Assembly: GCA_937974175.1 (NCBI GenBank)
Contig: CALJIG010000056.1
Coordinates: forward strand, 13,009 to 77,008
Origin: an uncultured Ignavibacteria bacterium
GTDB taxonomy: Bacteria > Bacteroidota > Ignavibacteria > Tepidaquicellales > Tepidaquicellaceae
DNA length: 64,000 bases
Direction: 5' to 3'
The translations under genes and the position numbers were made by a program. The notes under the pieces were generated by a model. It ran no database searches. It saw nothing but the letters and a program-made list of their open reading frames with translations, and had not been told where the DNA came from. The number at the start of each line of letters is the position of its first letter. The first letter of the stretch is position 1. Of the stretch, positions 1 through 8,519 are shown piece after piece.

Positions 1-1
1 A

Positions 2-2065
2 GCAGTACGCGATATGAAATTTGTCACTGCATCAACGGGATATTGCGTTGGTGATGATATTTCATTTACAACTAATATTTTCATTGCTAAAACAACAGAT
101 GCGGGAAACTCATGGCAGACAATTACTCCTGCAGGATTAACACGCGGGCTTACAGCGCTTGATTTCATTAATGCAACTACCGGGATTGCAGTAGGAAATG
201 CTGGACTTATTCTACGCACTACTAACGGCGGAACAAACTGGACTACAATAGATATCTCACCGTACAACGGCGATATTTCCGACATAACTTTTTCAGGAAC
301 AGATACAGCTTATGCATGCGGAGCAAGTATAACTTCAATGCCGACATCTACAGTTTTTAAAACTGTTAACGGAGGATTAAACTGGACGACAATAAATACG
401 GGATACAGCAGCTCGCGCTCTATTGTTGAGTTGTTCGGTAATCAGACTGTAATCTGTTCAGGTAATAGCGGAGTATTTATCCGCTCTACAAACGGCGGCA
501 CTACGTGGGACTCTCTAAGGTTCGGAACACAGGCATTTAACGGAATGAAAAAAACCGGCAGCAATACATTGTGGGCAGTGGGGAATTCACAGGTAGTTTA
601 TAAATCTACAAACCGTGGATTAAATTTTACATTAGCATTAGATAACGGTCCCTCACCACTGTACTCTGTGGATTTTCTTGATTCACTTAAAGGATTTATA
701 GTCGGTTCTAACGGAGTAAATTATATTACTTCTAACGGCGGAGTTAGCTGGGATTCATTATCAGCAGCGCAGTTAACTGCTCAGGTTTTATTTTGCGCTA
801 ATTATAAAAGCTCAACAGAAATTTTTGCAGCAGGGCAGCAGGGAACAATAATGAAAAGCTCTAACGGCGGTACGGTTTGGGATTATGTTGAAAGCTCAAA
901 CAGATTTCATGCAATAGACCATAACGGCTCTATCCCGACATTTATGGTAGCTGTTGGTTGGCGTGGTGCTATAATAAAATCGGGAAACTCGGGAACAAAC
1001 TGGACGTTTATGAAAGCAGCGCAGGGCTTTGAATTATACGATGTAAAAGTTTTTGATGCAAGTAATTTTTATATCTGCGGCGGCGGCGGTACATTCGGTA
1101 TTACAACAAACGGCGGCACAACTTTTACCTATAGAAATACTCCCGTAGTTTCTGCTACTAACAGAACAATGTATTGGTTTAATTTAAATGAAGGCTATTG
1201 CGCAGGTGATAACGGCGAACTTTATTATACAACAAATGCAGGAGTAAGCTGGGCATCGCAGCTAAGCTGGGGCGCATCTAATAATGACATAGAAGATGTT
1301 ATGTTCATTAACGGAACTACCGGCTATGTATGCGGGCAGCTTGGAAGAGTAGCCAAGACAACAAACCGCACGACATGGGACAGCACGGGAATAACACATC
1401 CTACAACGGCATACGTTTACGAATTAAAGTATATCGCACCAAATAAATTATATGCCGGAAGCCAGAACGGATGTATATTCGGTTCAACAAACAATGGCGC
1501 AACTTGGACACTTGCAAATGATACTACAGGACACGCCGGAGTAAATATATATAGTTTTGATTATCAGTTTGGAAGGGGAATAGCAACAGGTACTAAGGGC
1601 AGAATATTCAGATTGCAGGATAACTCACCTAATTGGATTTTAACACAGAATAATTTTTCAGGACCAAACGGAACCGTATTAGATTTCTGGGGATTCAGAA
1701 TGATAACAGCTAACGGAGGATATTTGTGTGGATATCAGGGAGGTTTATTTTACATTGGCATTAATCCTCCTGTAAGGATTATTAACGGCAGCGAAATTGT
1801 TACAAAGTATTCATTGGAACAGAATTATCCGAATCCATTTAATCCGTCTACTACAATTAAGTTTGCAATACCTGCTAATGAATTTGTGAAGATAACAGTA
1901 TTTGATATAAGCGGCAGGGAAGTGCAGAAGCTGGTAAATGAAAATTTAACAGCAGGAGTATATGAAACTGATTTTAACGGAGCAAATCTTTCGAGCGGAA
2001 CATATTTTTATAAGATAGAGACCAATTCATTCTCCGATACAAAGAAAATGATATTGGTGAAGTAG
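2..2065 (+). CDS. T9SS-sorted YCF48/BNR-repeat secreted protein, 5'-partial
   Basis: The reading frame is open to the left window edge and the first Met (base 14) is not followed by a signal peptide, so the true start lies upstream and about 683 residues are visible. The body is made of repeated short beta units of the form TTNGGxxW (for example TNGGTNWTT, SNGGVSWDS, TNAGVSWAS), the signature of YCF48/BNR-like beta-propeller proteins. The last ~85 residues form a type A sorting domain: YPNPFNPSTTIKF, then a beta-sandwich and the terminal KKMILVK, which directs export through the type IX secretion system and anchoring or release at the cell surface. The ligand or role of the propeller cannot be told from sequence. 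A perfect terminator hairpin follows 28 bases after the stop. Very confident on family and export route, not on function. Confidence 0.88.
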   Translation, partial: AVRDMKFVTASTGYCVGDDISFTTNIFIAKTTDAGNSWQTITPAGLTRGLTALDFINATTGIAVGNAGLILRTTNGGTNWTTIDISPYNGDISDITFSGTDTAYACGASITSMPTSTVFKTVNGGLNWTTINTGYSSSRSIVELFGNQTVICSGNSGVFIRSTNGGTTWDSLRFGTQAFNGMKKTGSNTLWAVGNSQVVYKSTNRGLNFTLALDNGPSPLYSVDFLDSLKGFIVGSNGVNYITSNGGVSWDSLSAAQLTAQVLFCANYKSSTEIFAAGQQGTIMKSSNGGTVWDYVESSNRFHAIDHNGSIPTFMVAVGWRGAIIKSGNSGTNWTFMKAAQGFELYDVKVFDASNFYICGGGGTFGITTNGGTTFTYRNTPVVSATNRTMYWFNLNEGYCAGDNGELYYTTNAGVSWASQLSWGASNNDIEDVMFINGTTGYVCGQLGRVAKTTNRTTWDSTGITHPTTAYVYELKYIAPNKLYAGSQNGCIFGSTNNGATWTLANDTTGHAGVNIYSFDYQFGRGIATGTKGRIFRLQDNSPNWILTQNNFSGPNGTVLDFWGFRMITANGGYLCGYQGGLFYIGINPPVRIINGSEIVTKYSLEQNYPNPFNPSTTIKFAIPANEFVKITVFDISGREVQKLVNENLTAGVYETDFNGANLSSGTYFYKIETNSFSDTKKMILVK

Positions 2066-2092
2066 TTTATAAATATATCTTATTCTTTTCGT

Positions 2093-2130
2093 AAAAGACC
2101 TGATTTTTGTTTAACAAAATCAGGTCTTTT
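2093..2130. terminator. Bidirectional intrinsic terminator
   Basis: A perfect 15-bp stem (2093-2107 with 2116-2130, core AGACCTGATTTT) has an 8-base loop, and T-rich tracts lie on both sides when read from either strand. It sits between two convergent genes and overlaps the last codons of the minus-strand gene ending at 2120, so it can stop both. Confidence 0.85.
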
Positions 2131-3586
2131 TATTTAGCTTTGCCATTTTTGTTAAAATATATTGTTTGTGCATAAATCTTTTTTCCTGTAATGCCTCTTT
2201 GTATATCCATTCATCGGGCTTTTCATTTTTTTCCGCGCATCTGATAACTTCTGCAAAAAATTTTATTGATACCTGTACAGGATGCAAAAGCAGGTCGGGC
2301 ATTTCATTGCTATCGTTATAAAACTGTCTTATAGATTGAAGTGCGGAGAGCGCGCTTTCATACCAGCCGAGTTCTATATAGTTCATCATATAATGGAAAC
2401 GCACATTAATTTTTTCAATTATATCTATCATTTTTACTTTGCTAAGATAATCCAGTGATTCTTCAAATTTCTCCAGCTTGAAACTTAAAATCCCTCTGGC
2501 GTAATTTTCAGAATCGAACTGCTGATCTTTTGCAAGATATTTTACGTATTCATTTAAAAAGTTTTCCGCCCAGTCATATTTCTGAAGAGTGATAGCCGAA
2601 GTAAAAATATCTTTGAACGTTCCGATATTGAATGCATGAAGATTATCATCGGGATAAATATTAAGACTTGTCATAAGCTCTGCATATTGTATAACATCTT
2701 CATAATAAATTTTATTCCGTTGAATCATATTAGATAAAACAAGATGAATCATTCTGATAAGATATTGATTCTGGTCAAGCTTTTTTACTTTATGCAGTAT
2801 GCTCAGCATTTCATTTTTAAACTCAAGATATTTTTCATCATCAATTTCATGTGTCTGATAATAGTTAAAGAGATAATGCAGTTTCAGATAAGGGGTGTAT
2901 TCATGGTTAATGCTTTTGAAGTAGTCTATAATTTTTTCCGTATCAATAGATGATGCTACGACTTTCAGAATAGGGTTTTCATCCATCTTATACATTTTGT
3001 GATTCATAACATCGTAGAAAGAAAGCTGCAAAATATTTGTAAGGAAAAAAATTATCAGTTTTTCTATTAGCTCAATATCACATTTAAGGTATTCAGGCGA
3101 GCCGTGCAAACGCATAAATCCCAGATTATGTGCATGATGAACATTCAGACGGTAAAGGTAGTGGAACCTGTCAGCAATCGAAAGCAATCCGTCATCGTGT
3201 TCATTCAGACTTTTTGCAATAACCTTTTCAGATATTTTATTCAGATTTCTTTCAGTCAATCCGAAAGTAATATATATATCCAGCTCCTGCTTATTCCTTG
3301 CAATTTCTTCGTAACCAATAAATTTTTTTAACAGGTTAGAAAATTCCGAATACAGATTTTTAATTCTTTTCTCACTGTAAGCTTCTGAAGGATATAGTCT
3401 TTTATAAACTCTTTCAAAACTTAAAGAATCTTCCTTAAAATCGGGATATGACTTCACTACTAAGTTAAAAATTTTATCCTGAGTGCGTGATGTATTGAAA
3501 TAAGGTGATTTGAGAAACTCACCGAAGCGTTTCAGTTCGGTTTTACTGAGAGATTTAAGTATTTCTATGGTCTGATTTGTAAGCAT
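2120..3586 (-). CDS. Unknown ~490-aa helical protein (paralog of 9222-10691)
   Basis: The 488-residue protein has no signal peptide and looks largely alpha-helical, with TPR/HEAT-like pairs of amphipathic helices but no clean repeat motif. It is a clear paralog of the protein at 9222-10691. Both open with a block of the type L-x-x-T/P-S/T-E-L-K-x-F-x-x-FLKSPYF, both are about 489 residues, and both end in short Lys-rich helices. The N-terminal FLKSPYF block could be a small helical docking module. I do not recognise a named family and assign no function. It is convergent with the T9SS cargo gene at its left, and its paralog likewise lies beside T9SS cargo genes. The start is an ATG with no strong Shine-Dalgarno. 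Confidence 0.7.
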   Translation of the reverse strand: MLTNQTIEILKSLSKTELKRFGEFLKSPYFNTSRTQDKIFNLVVKSYPDFKEDSLSFERVYKRLYPSEAYSEKRIKNLYSEFSNLLKKFIGYEEIARNKQELDIYITFGLTERNLNKISEKVIAKSLNEHDDGLLSIADRFHYLYRLNVHHAHNLGFMRLHGSPEYLKCDIELIEKLIIFFLTNILQLSFYDVMNHKMYKMDENPILKVVASSIDTEKIIDYFKSINHEYTPYLKLHYLFNYYQTHEIDDEKYLEFKNEMLSILHKVKKLDQNQYLIRMIHLVLSNMIQRNKIYYEDVIQYAELMTSLNIYPDDNLHAFNIGTFKDIFTSAITLQKYDWAENFLNEYVKYLAKDQQFDSENYARGILSFKLEKFEESLDYLSKVKMIDIIEKINVRFHYMMNYIELGWYESALSALQSIRQFYNDSNEMPDLLLHPVQVSIKFFAEVIRCAEKNEKPDEWIYKEALQEKRFMHKQYILTKMAKLNKKT

Positions 3587-3774
3587 TTCAGCAGGATAAA
3601 ATTTGAAACTAAACTACTATTTAACAATAAAATAGCCGGAGATTTTTTATCGCTTTAACAGGATTTTCAGCTTATTTCTTTTTGTATTCAATATAGGTAA
3701 ATAATATCTTGAATGAAATTAATTTTTAAAAATAAAATCACCCCGGCAAACAAAATTATGGAAAAAGCTTTAAT

Positions 3775-3900
3775 ACTGTGTTAGGTGATTGACTTCGGTT
3801 CATGCGGAAAACCGGCAGCGAGTGCAGGTGTGGGAAGCCGCGAATATAAAGATTAACCCGCTGAGAGTGAACTAACCTCAGACTTCTCAACGGGTTTTTT
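3775..3900 (+). ncRNA. Candidate structured RNA or attenuator ending in a terminator
   Basis: This stretch is G/C-rich compared with its AT-rich surroundings. Visible pairings are GTTAG 3780-3784 with CTAAC 3872-3876, CGGTT 3796-3800 with AACCG 3810-3814, and GCGG 3804-3807 with CCGC 3838-3841. The last two interleave as in an H-type pseudoknot. GTTCA 3798-3802 can instead pair with TGAAC 3868-3872, which lies inside the loop of a terminator (AACCCGCTGAGA 3855-3866 with TCTCAACGGGTT 3885-3896, then a T-run). The mutually exclusive pairings resemble a riboswitch or attenuator, or a stand-alone small RNA. I tried SRP, RNase P, TPP, cobalamin and c-di-GMP signatures and none fitted. The class is unknown. 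Confidence 0.5.
3855..3900 (+). terminator. Intrinsic terminator of the 3775-3900 RNA
   Basis: Twelve-base arms, AACCCGCTGAGA and TCTCAACGGGTT, pair with one C/A mismatch and are followed by TTTT and further T-rich sequence on the plus strand. Confidence 0.75.
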
Positions 3901-4093
3901 ATTTGTAAAAAGTACTTTACTTATCAATTCACTTTCATTACATTTATCATAGCGAAAATCCTACAGCTATGGGATAACTTTCCGACATATTTTTTTTACT
4001 TTTCTTTTTTGCTTTCTCACGCTTGAAGCGTACTCACAAGATAGCAAACCGAATCCCTTTGCCGAAAAAACAGCAACCGAAAAAATAAATTCT

Positions 4094-4639
4094 TTGCTAA
4101 GTGAAAAGATGAATGCTCAGCAAAAAATTTCTACAGGTAATCTTGAAAAAAGATTGGAGAGCAAGCCTGATGAGAGATATGAATTTATGAAAAGCGTTCA
4201 GATAAATTTATATAAAGCTCCCGCAGAAATAAAAGAGAATTACAAATTTGATCTGATACAAAGTGTGAACAGCAATGTAAAGTTCGGCGGGTTTTATAAC
4301 GGAAGCGTTAATATACAATTCTCTCCTGCAATGTACATTAAGCCGTTTTCGTTTTTAAGCATATATGCAAATCATCAGAAAAATCTTTTTATACCGATGG
4401 AATGCATTACCGATAATGCAGTGCCTCTTGCTGTTGAAACTACAGGTATGGTATTAATAGAAAACATTGTAAAGATGTTTGCGCCGCCGGATAAAGTTGT
4501 ACGCGGAGTGGCTGAATTCGCTCTGAAGAACTGTGTATCATTTATAGTTTATTCAATCTTCAATTCATCGCAGGCTTCTCAGAGCAGCGGAGTTTATAAG
4601 CATGACTTTTATTATTTCTCTGCCGGCATTACGTTTTAA
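4094..4639 (+). CDS. Hypothetical secreted protein, start uncertain
   Basis: A 181-residue protein from a TTG at 4094 (an in-frame ATG follows at 4109). The same frame is open back to 3953 and reads R-H-I-F-F-T-F-L-F-C-F-L-T-L-E-A-Y-S-Q immediately before this point, a convincing signal peptide ending in A-Y-S-Q. No ATG, GTG or TTG precedes it in frame; the nearest ATG (3969) is one register off and soon stops. Either a rare start such as ATA/ATT is used, or a one-base change or error has broken the 5' end. The C-terminal half has alternating hydrophobic residues and ends S-A-G-I-T-F, a beta-strand ending in Phe as in outer-membrane proteins. No family was recognised. The structured RNA at 3775-3900 lies directly upstream. 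Confidence 0.55.
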   Translation: MLSEKMNAQQKISTGNLEKRLESKPDERYEFMKSVQINLYKAPAEIKENYKFDLIQSVNSNVKFGGFYNGSVNIQFSPAMYIKPFSFLSIYANHQKNLFIPMECITDNAVPLAVETTGMVLIENIVKMFAPPDKVVRGVAEFALKNCVSFIVYSIFNSSQASQSSGVYKHDFYYFSAGITF

Positions 4640-4699
4640 TTAAATTTACCGCAGGGGAATTTATAAGTGCAAAAGAAATGTTATAGATAAAGTAATGAT

Positions 4700-4750
4700 G
4701 AAATAGTCGAATGAAATAGTCGAATGAAATAGTCGAATGAGACAGTCAAT
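4700..4750. repeat. Tandem 13-bp repeat
   Basis: Three exact head-to-tail copies of GAAATAGTCGAAT (4700-4712, 4713-4725, 4726-4738) are followed by a degenerate fourth. The repeat is intergenic, and a unit of 13 suggests slippage rather than coding sequence. Confidence 0.8.
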
Positions 4751-4860
4751 GATGCGCAACGGCGAATGCGCATAAAACTTTCTTCATGATTTAAAATACC
4801 CATTAGGTATTAATTGAGGTATTGATAATACGATGGGAATGACGGCTATGAATAAAACTG

Positions 4861-4900
4861 AAAAACCTGATTATCTGAAATATGGATTCTCAGGTTTTTT
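4861..4900 (+). terminator. Intrinsic terminator
   Basis: AAAAACCTGA (4861-4870) pairs perfectly with TCAGGTTTTT (4890-4899) across a 19-base loop and is followed by a T-run. It lies 220 bases past the gene ending at 4639. Confidence 0.65.
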
Positions 4901-4927
4901 TTATGCGTATAAACTAATGGTTTTACT

Positions 4928-5104
4928 TACCCCTCCATACTAAGGAGGCTATATACTTAACAGCACCATAATGATTCTCCCCTAGAGGGGAGTCCCGACG
5001 AAGTCGGGGAGGGGTGTTTGAATGAACACCCACCGTCTCGCCTTTGGCTCGACACCTCCCTCAAGGGAGGAATTAGTCCGTGGGTCTATCAAGTATATAA
5101 TTAC
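4928..5104. repeat. Palindrome-rich intergenic element with short terminal inverted repeats
   Basis: It contains several G/C-rich hairpins of the family dispersed through the window (CCCCTCC...GGAGG, CTCCCCTAGAGGGGAG, CCCGACGAAGTCGGG, CCTCCCTCAAGGGAGG). The outer edges show TATATACTTAA near 4950 and TCAAGTATATA near 5091, a 10 of 11 inverted match, which suggests a small MITE-like unit of about 150 bp. No coding sequence was found. Confidence 0.6.
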
Positions 5105-5163
5105 TTTACAAAGGTGAGGGAAGACCTATAATTTTTATTATTTAGTGAGAACAATTTCCCCCT

Positions 5164-5865
5164 TTAAAACGGATTCGTAGCCCATACAGAGACTTCGGGA
5201 ATAAATCCTTTATTCTCCATCTCAAGTACAGATTTAATTGTATATGCAATTTCCATTGAGGATAGTTTCTTCCTCTCCTCTTTTCTTTCCAGACGCGATT
5301 CATTATTGAATGCAGTTGTAACTTCGCTCGGATTTATCAGGCATACTCTTACATTGAATTTTCTCAGCTCAGCCTGCCAGCATTGAGTCATTCCGCGCAG
5401 AGCAAACTTCGATGCCACGTAAATTGTGCCGCCTTCAAATCCTTTAGTGCCTGCCGTTGAAGCAATGTTAATTATATTGCCGGAGTTCTGCTTCATAAAT
5501 GTTTTTGAAATTTCTTTTGTAAGCAATGCCAGCCCGATTACGTTAGTTGCAAATACACTACTGAAGTCTTCTAATTCGACTTTCTCTAATCTTTTAAAGA
5601 CACCAATGCCGGCATTATTTATCAGTACATCAATGCCGCCTAGTTTCTCCACTATTTCTTCAGATTTACTTTCGATGGAGTTGTAATCAGAAATATCAAA
5701 GAGCACCGGTTCAGCGCCTGTATATTTTGCTGCTTCTTCCAGTCTTTCTTTGTCTCTGCCGGTAATAATAACTTTTGCTCCGCTATCAGTAAGGAGCTTT
5801 GCTGTTTCTTTTCCTATTCCCAGGCTGCCGCCTGTAATAAGGATTTTTGACTTTTCGAGTTTCAT
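5164..5865 (-). CDS. Short-chain dehydrogenase/reductase (SDR)
   Basis: A classical SDR of about 233 residues. The preferred start is the ATG giving MKLEKSKILITGG; an upstream ATG would add 19 residues that look untranslated. The Rossmann motif T-G-G-S-L-G-I-G sits near residue 9, the D at the end of beta-3 is in V-L-F-D-I-S, N-N-A-G at about residue 82, catalytic Ser in I-A-S-T-A-G, and Y-V-A-S-K gives the catalytic Tyr and Lys. These are all the residues for NAD(P)-dependent oxidation/reduction of an alcohol or ketone. The substrate cannot be inferred. It stands alone on the minus strand, with palindromic repeats downstream, so no operon partner helps. Family assignment is secure, specific function is not. 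Confidence 0.9.
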   Translation of the reverse strand: MKLEKSKILITGGSLGIGKETAKLLTDSGAKVIITGRDKERLEEAAKYTGAEPVLFDISDYNSIESKSEEIVEKLGGIDVLINNAGIGVFKRLEKVELEDFSSVFATNVIGLALLTKEISKTFMKQNSGNIINIASTAGTKGFEGGTIYVASKFALRGMTQCWQAELRKFNVRVCLINPSEVTTAFNNESRLERKEERKKLSSMEIAYTIKSVLEMENKGFIPEVSVWATNPF

Positions 5866-6056
5866 TGTAAATTGGGATATTTTAAAAACTGTGTGTGTAA
5901 AATAGCAGGGGTTTATATTCAAATGTATAGGAAGATTATAAATATAACAATGGAGATTAAATGGAGAATGAAAGTAAGATAGGCATATAGATAAATAAAA
6001 AAAAAATCAATCACACCCTTCCTTTAAAATAGGAAGGGTGCGATATAAAAATTTAT

Positions 6057-7310
6057 TTATTTCACAAGAATCATTTTTTTAGTCTCTTTGAATTCTCCTG
6101 ATGTAAGTGTATAGAAATAGATTCCGCTTGTCAGATTCGCATTTCCGAAATCAACTGAGTATGTTCCTGCCTGTAAGTTCTGATTTACGAGCGTCTCAAC
6201 TTCCATTCCATTGGTATTATAAACTCTCAATATTGTGTTTGAAGATTTTGGAATGCTAAAGTTAATCTTTGTAGTCGGGTTAAATGGGTTTGGATAATTT
6301 TGATTAAGTAAAAAAGCAGCAGGAACTGTACTAGATACTTGTTTCACATTTGATGTTACTGTTGATAAACTTCTTTGCCATACGGAATTATTAAGGGTGC
6401 CGGCAAAAATAGAGTTATTTTTTATCGTTAATGCGTAGATGTATGTTTGAGTTGTCCCTACTGTAAATCCTTCGTTTTTTTGAGTCCAGCTTAAGCCGTT
6501 ATTAGATGAGTGATAAAAACCCGATACATATACACCTGCAAAAATATTTGACCCAATTGAAGCAAGCGCGTTTACAGAATTTCCTCCTATAGATGTAGTT
6601 TGGCTCCAGGTTGCTCCATTATCGGTAGAAAGATATACTCCACCTTCTTGTGTGCCGGCAAATATATTGGAACCGCTTACAGTAAATGAGGTAACTACTC
6701 TATTGCTTAGAGAGGATAGAGTCCAATTAGCGCCATTGTTAGTGGAGATGTAAACTCCATTACTTGTACTTGCTCCCGTATTACTTACGCCGGCAAAAAT
6801 TCTTGTTCCCATGGTTTTGATAGCGAGTACACCTCCTGTAGTAAGTGAAGTTGTAACCCAGTTTGCACCGTTATTTGAGGAGAGTATTATGCCGCTGCTG
6901 GCATAGGTACCGGCAATAGTAAAACCATCTTTGCATGCAATTGAAAAAATTCTGTAACCGGCGGCAGTTTTAGTCCAGTTTGTACCGTTGTTAGATGAAA
7001 CATAAACTCCTCCTGTTCCCCCAATATCTTCTGCTCCCGCAAAAATTGTACTTCCGTTAGAAGCTAATGCATTAATCTGGGTTGCGTTAACAGAAGTTAC
7101 AGACCAGTTAGCTCCGTTATTAGTAGAGATATATAAACCGGCTTCATAAGTTCCGGCAAAAAAATTGCTTCCGAGTGAATCAAATGATATTACGGTTTTG
7201 TTGTTTCCCATACCATTAGATGTTTGTGACCATTGGGAGTTTGCATTACTGAAGATAGATGCAATGATTACGATAGAAAGTAAAACAACTTTTGATAACA
7301 ATTTTTTCAT
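6057..7310 (-). CDS. T9SS-sorted YCF48/BNR-like beta-propeller protein
   Basis: A 417-residue secreted protein. Residues 1-26 are a Sec signal peptide (M-K-K then a long hydrophobic run ending N-A-N-S-Q). Residues ~30-310 carry about eight units around S-T-N-N-G-A-N-W with F-A-G-T/V between, typical of a YCF48/BNR-like beta-propeller. The last ~80 residues are a type A sorting domain (NQNYPNPFNPTTKINF to KKMILVK) that sends it through the type IX system. It is the last gene of a three-gene minus-strand run (9038 to 6057) with gaps of about 33-36 bases, so probably co-transcribed with the S74-domain protein and the small sorting-domain protein. Ligand unknown. Confidence 0.88.
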   Translation of the reverse strand: MKKLLSKVVLLSIVIIASIFSNANSQWSQTSNGMGNNKTVISFDSLGSNFFAGTYEAGLYISTNNGANWSVTSVNATQINALASNGSTIFAGAEDIGGTGGVYVSSNNGTNWTKTAAGYRIFSIACKDGFTIAGTYASSGIILSSNNGANWVTTSLTTGGVLAIKTMGTRIFAGVSNTGASTSNGVYISTNNGANWTLSSLSNRVVTSFTVSGSNIFAGTQEGGVYLSTDNGATWSQTTSIGGNSVNALASIGSNIFAGVYVSGFYHSSNNGLSWTQKNEGFTVGTTQTYIYALTIKNNSIFAGTLNNSVWQRSLSTVTSNVKQVSSTVPAAFLLNQNYPNPFNPTTKINFSIPKSSNTILRVYNTNGMEVETLVNQNLQAGTYSVDFGNANLTSGIYFYTLTSGEFKETKKMILVK

Positions 7311-7343
7311 TATTTTTTTTATTAAGTTAATTTTTAGTTAAAA

Positions 7344-8483
7344 TTATTTTGAAACTTCCAGAGCAGCGTGTTTTAAATCGCTTAGTTCATTAACAATCTT
7401 CTCAAGTTTTACAAGTTTCTCGTTTATAGTTTTTAAGGACTGCATTTCCAATGTTAGCTTCTCATTTGCGGATTTCAACTCATCGTTCTCTGATTTTAAT
7501 TCTTGAATAGCTTTTACTATCGGTGCAAATAAATCGTTATATCTAAACTCATAGTTACCGTTATCATCAATGGTTATCATACCGGTATTTTCAACTCCGG
7601 ATTCTTTCAGAACATCATCAAGCTCCTGAGCTATAAATCCGTATTCAACTTTTTTATAAATATCATTTTTTCGAATATATGATACGGGGTTAAGTTTTGT
7701 TATGAACCCTAATCCCAAATTAGATTTAGTGATATTGTCTTTCCATTTTCTATCGCTTGTTATGGTCCAAGCTACCTGAACGCCGGCATAATTTACAAAA
7801 GTGTTGCCAATTCTTACTTGATTATCACCACTCGAATTTGGAACGCTGGCGTTATATCCCAGGGCTGTATTATTGTTTCCAGTTGTGGCGTACAAGGTAT
7901 TGTATCCCACAGCAGTATTGTTATTTCCGACTGAATTTGAAAATAATGTGCTATGTCCAAGGCAAGTATTATTTGAACCACTATAGTTGGTATACAAGGC
8001 ATTTACTCCTATTGCTGTGTTAATTTTACCGGTATTGTTGGCATACAAAGATTGGTATCCAACTGCCGTGTTTTCAAATCCTGATATAGTAAAGGATAGT
8101 GTATTTGCGCCAACACCGGTATTATAATTACCGCTTTGCAAATTAGTCAAATTATTTGACCCAATTCCGGTATTCCCAGCCGCTGTCGTTTGGGAGAAAC
8201 TGCCTGAACGTAATCCCACAAAGGTATTGTCTGTGCCATAATTGTGAATAAAACGAATATTACCTTCCTTGAAAATATTGCCTATAGTTGGACTAGTTGA
8301 GTTCTGCAATCTTAAATTTGTATTAATTGTTAAATATCCTGAATTCTGATCAACAGTTAAGAAGGTAGAGTTTGTATCTCTGATAATAAACTGCCCATTT
8401 AAACCTAACTTACCGTTGATGTTTTGGCTAAACAATTCAAGCGGGACGAGCATTATTGCTATTAAAATTATAATTGACTTCAT
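7344..8483 (-). CDS. Tail-fibre-like protein with peptidase S74 chaperone domain
   Basis: A 379-residue protein with a signal peptide (to about residue 19, L-F-S-Q). Residues ~85-215 consist of repeats around N-T-A-V/I-G-Y/V-x-x-L, the left-handed YadA-head-like fold seen in trimeric adhesins. After that comes S-D-R-K-W-K-D-N-I, with Y-G-F-I-A-Q-E-L downstream: the intramolecular chaperone domain of phage tail spikes (peptidase S74), whose Ser-Asp/Lys-Asp region self-cleaves after trimerisation. A heptad coiled coil (E-L-K-S-E-N-D-E-L-K-S-A-N) follows near the C terminus. No T9SS sorting domain is present, although both operon neighbours have one. Likely a trimeric surface fibre. No phage genes lie nearby, so it is probably a host surface protein. 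Confidence 0.85.
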   Translation of the reverse strand: MKSIIILIAIMLVPLELFSQNINGKLGLNGQFIIRDTNSTFLTVDQNSGYLTINTNLRLQNSTSPTIGNIFKEGNIRFIHNYGTDNTFVGLRSGSFSQTTAAGNTGIGSNNLTNLQSGNYNTGVGANTLSFTISGFENTAVGYQSLYANNTGKINTAIGVNALYTNYSGSNNTCLGHSTLFSNSVGNNNTAVGYNTLYATTGNNNTALGYNASVPNSSGDNQVRIGNTFVNYAGVQVAWTITSDRKWKDNITKSNLGLGFITKLNPVSYIRKNDIYKKVEYGFIAQELDDVLKESGVENTGMITIDDNGNYEFRYNDLFAPIVKAIQELKSENDELKSANEKLTLEMQSLKTINEKLVKLEKIVNELSDLKHAALEVSK

Positions 8484-8519
8484 TTTATGTTACCTTTTTA
8501 TCTTTAGAAGTTAGTTTGA

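Larger units (their letters stand above)
3587..4093. other. 507-bp gap: structured RNA plus leader of next gene
   Basis: About 190 bases upstream of 3775 are AT-rich with no recognised feature. Bases 3775-3900 hold the structured RNA/terminator described separately. From 3953 the plus-strand frame of the next gene is open and encodes what looks like a signal peptide without a usual start codon. Confidence 0.5.

Noticed and set aside
3775..3900. SRP (4.5S) RNA, cobalamin, TPP or c-di-GMP riboswitch
   Set aside because: The diagnostic blocks (GGUCAGG...GGAA...AGCAG; GGGAA/CCGCAACUGU; CUGAGA...ACCUGAUCUGG; c-di-GMP GCAAAGCC) are absent. Kept as an unclassified structured element.
7344..8483. 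Prophage tail gene
   Set aside because: The S74 domain suggests a phage fibre, but there is a signal peptide and no other phage gene nearby; the operon is T9SS cargo.
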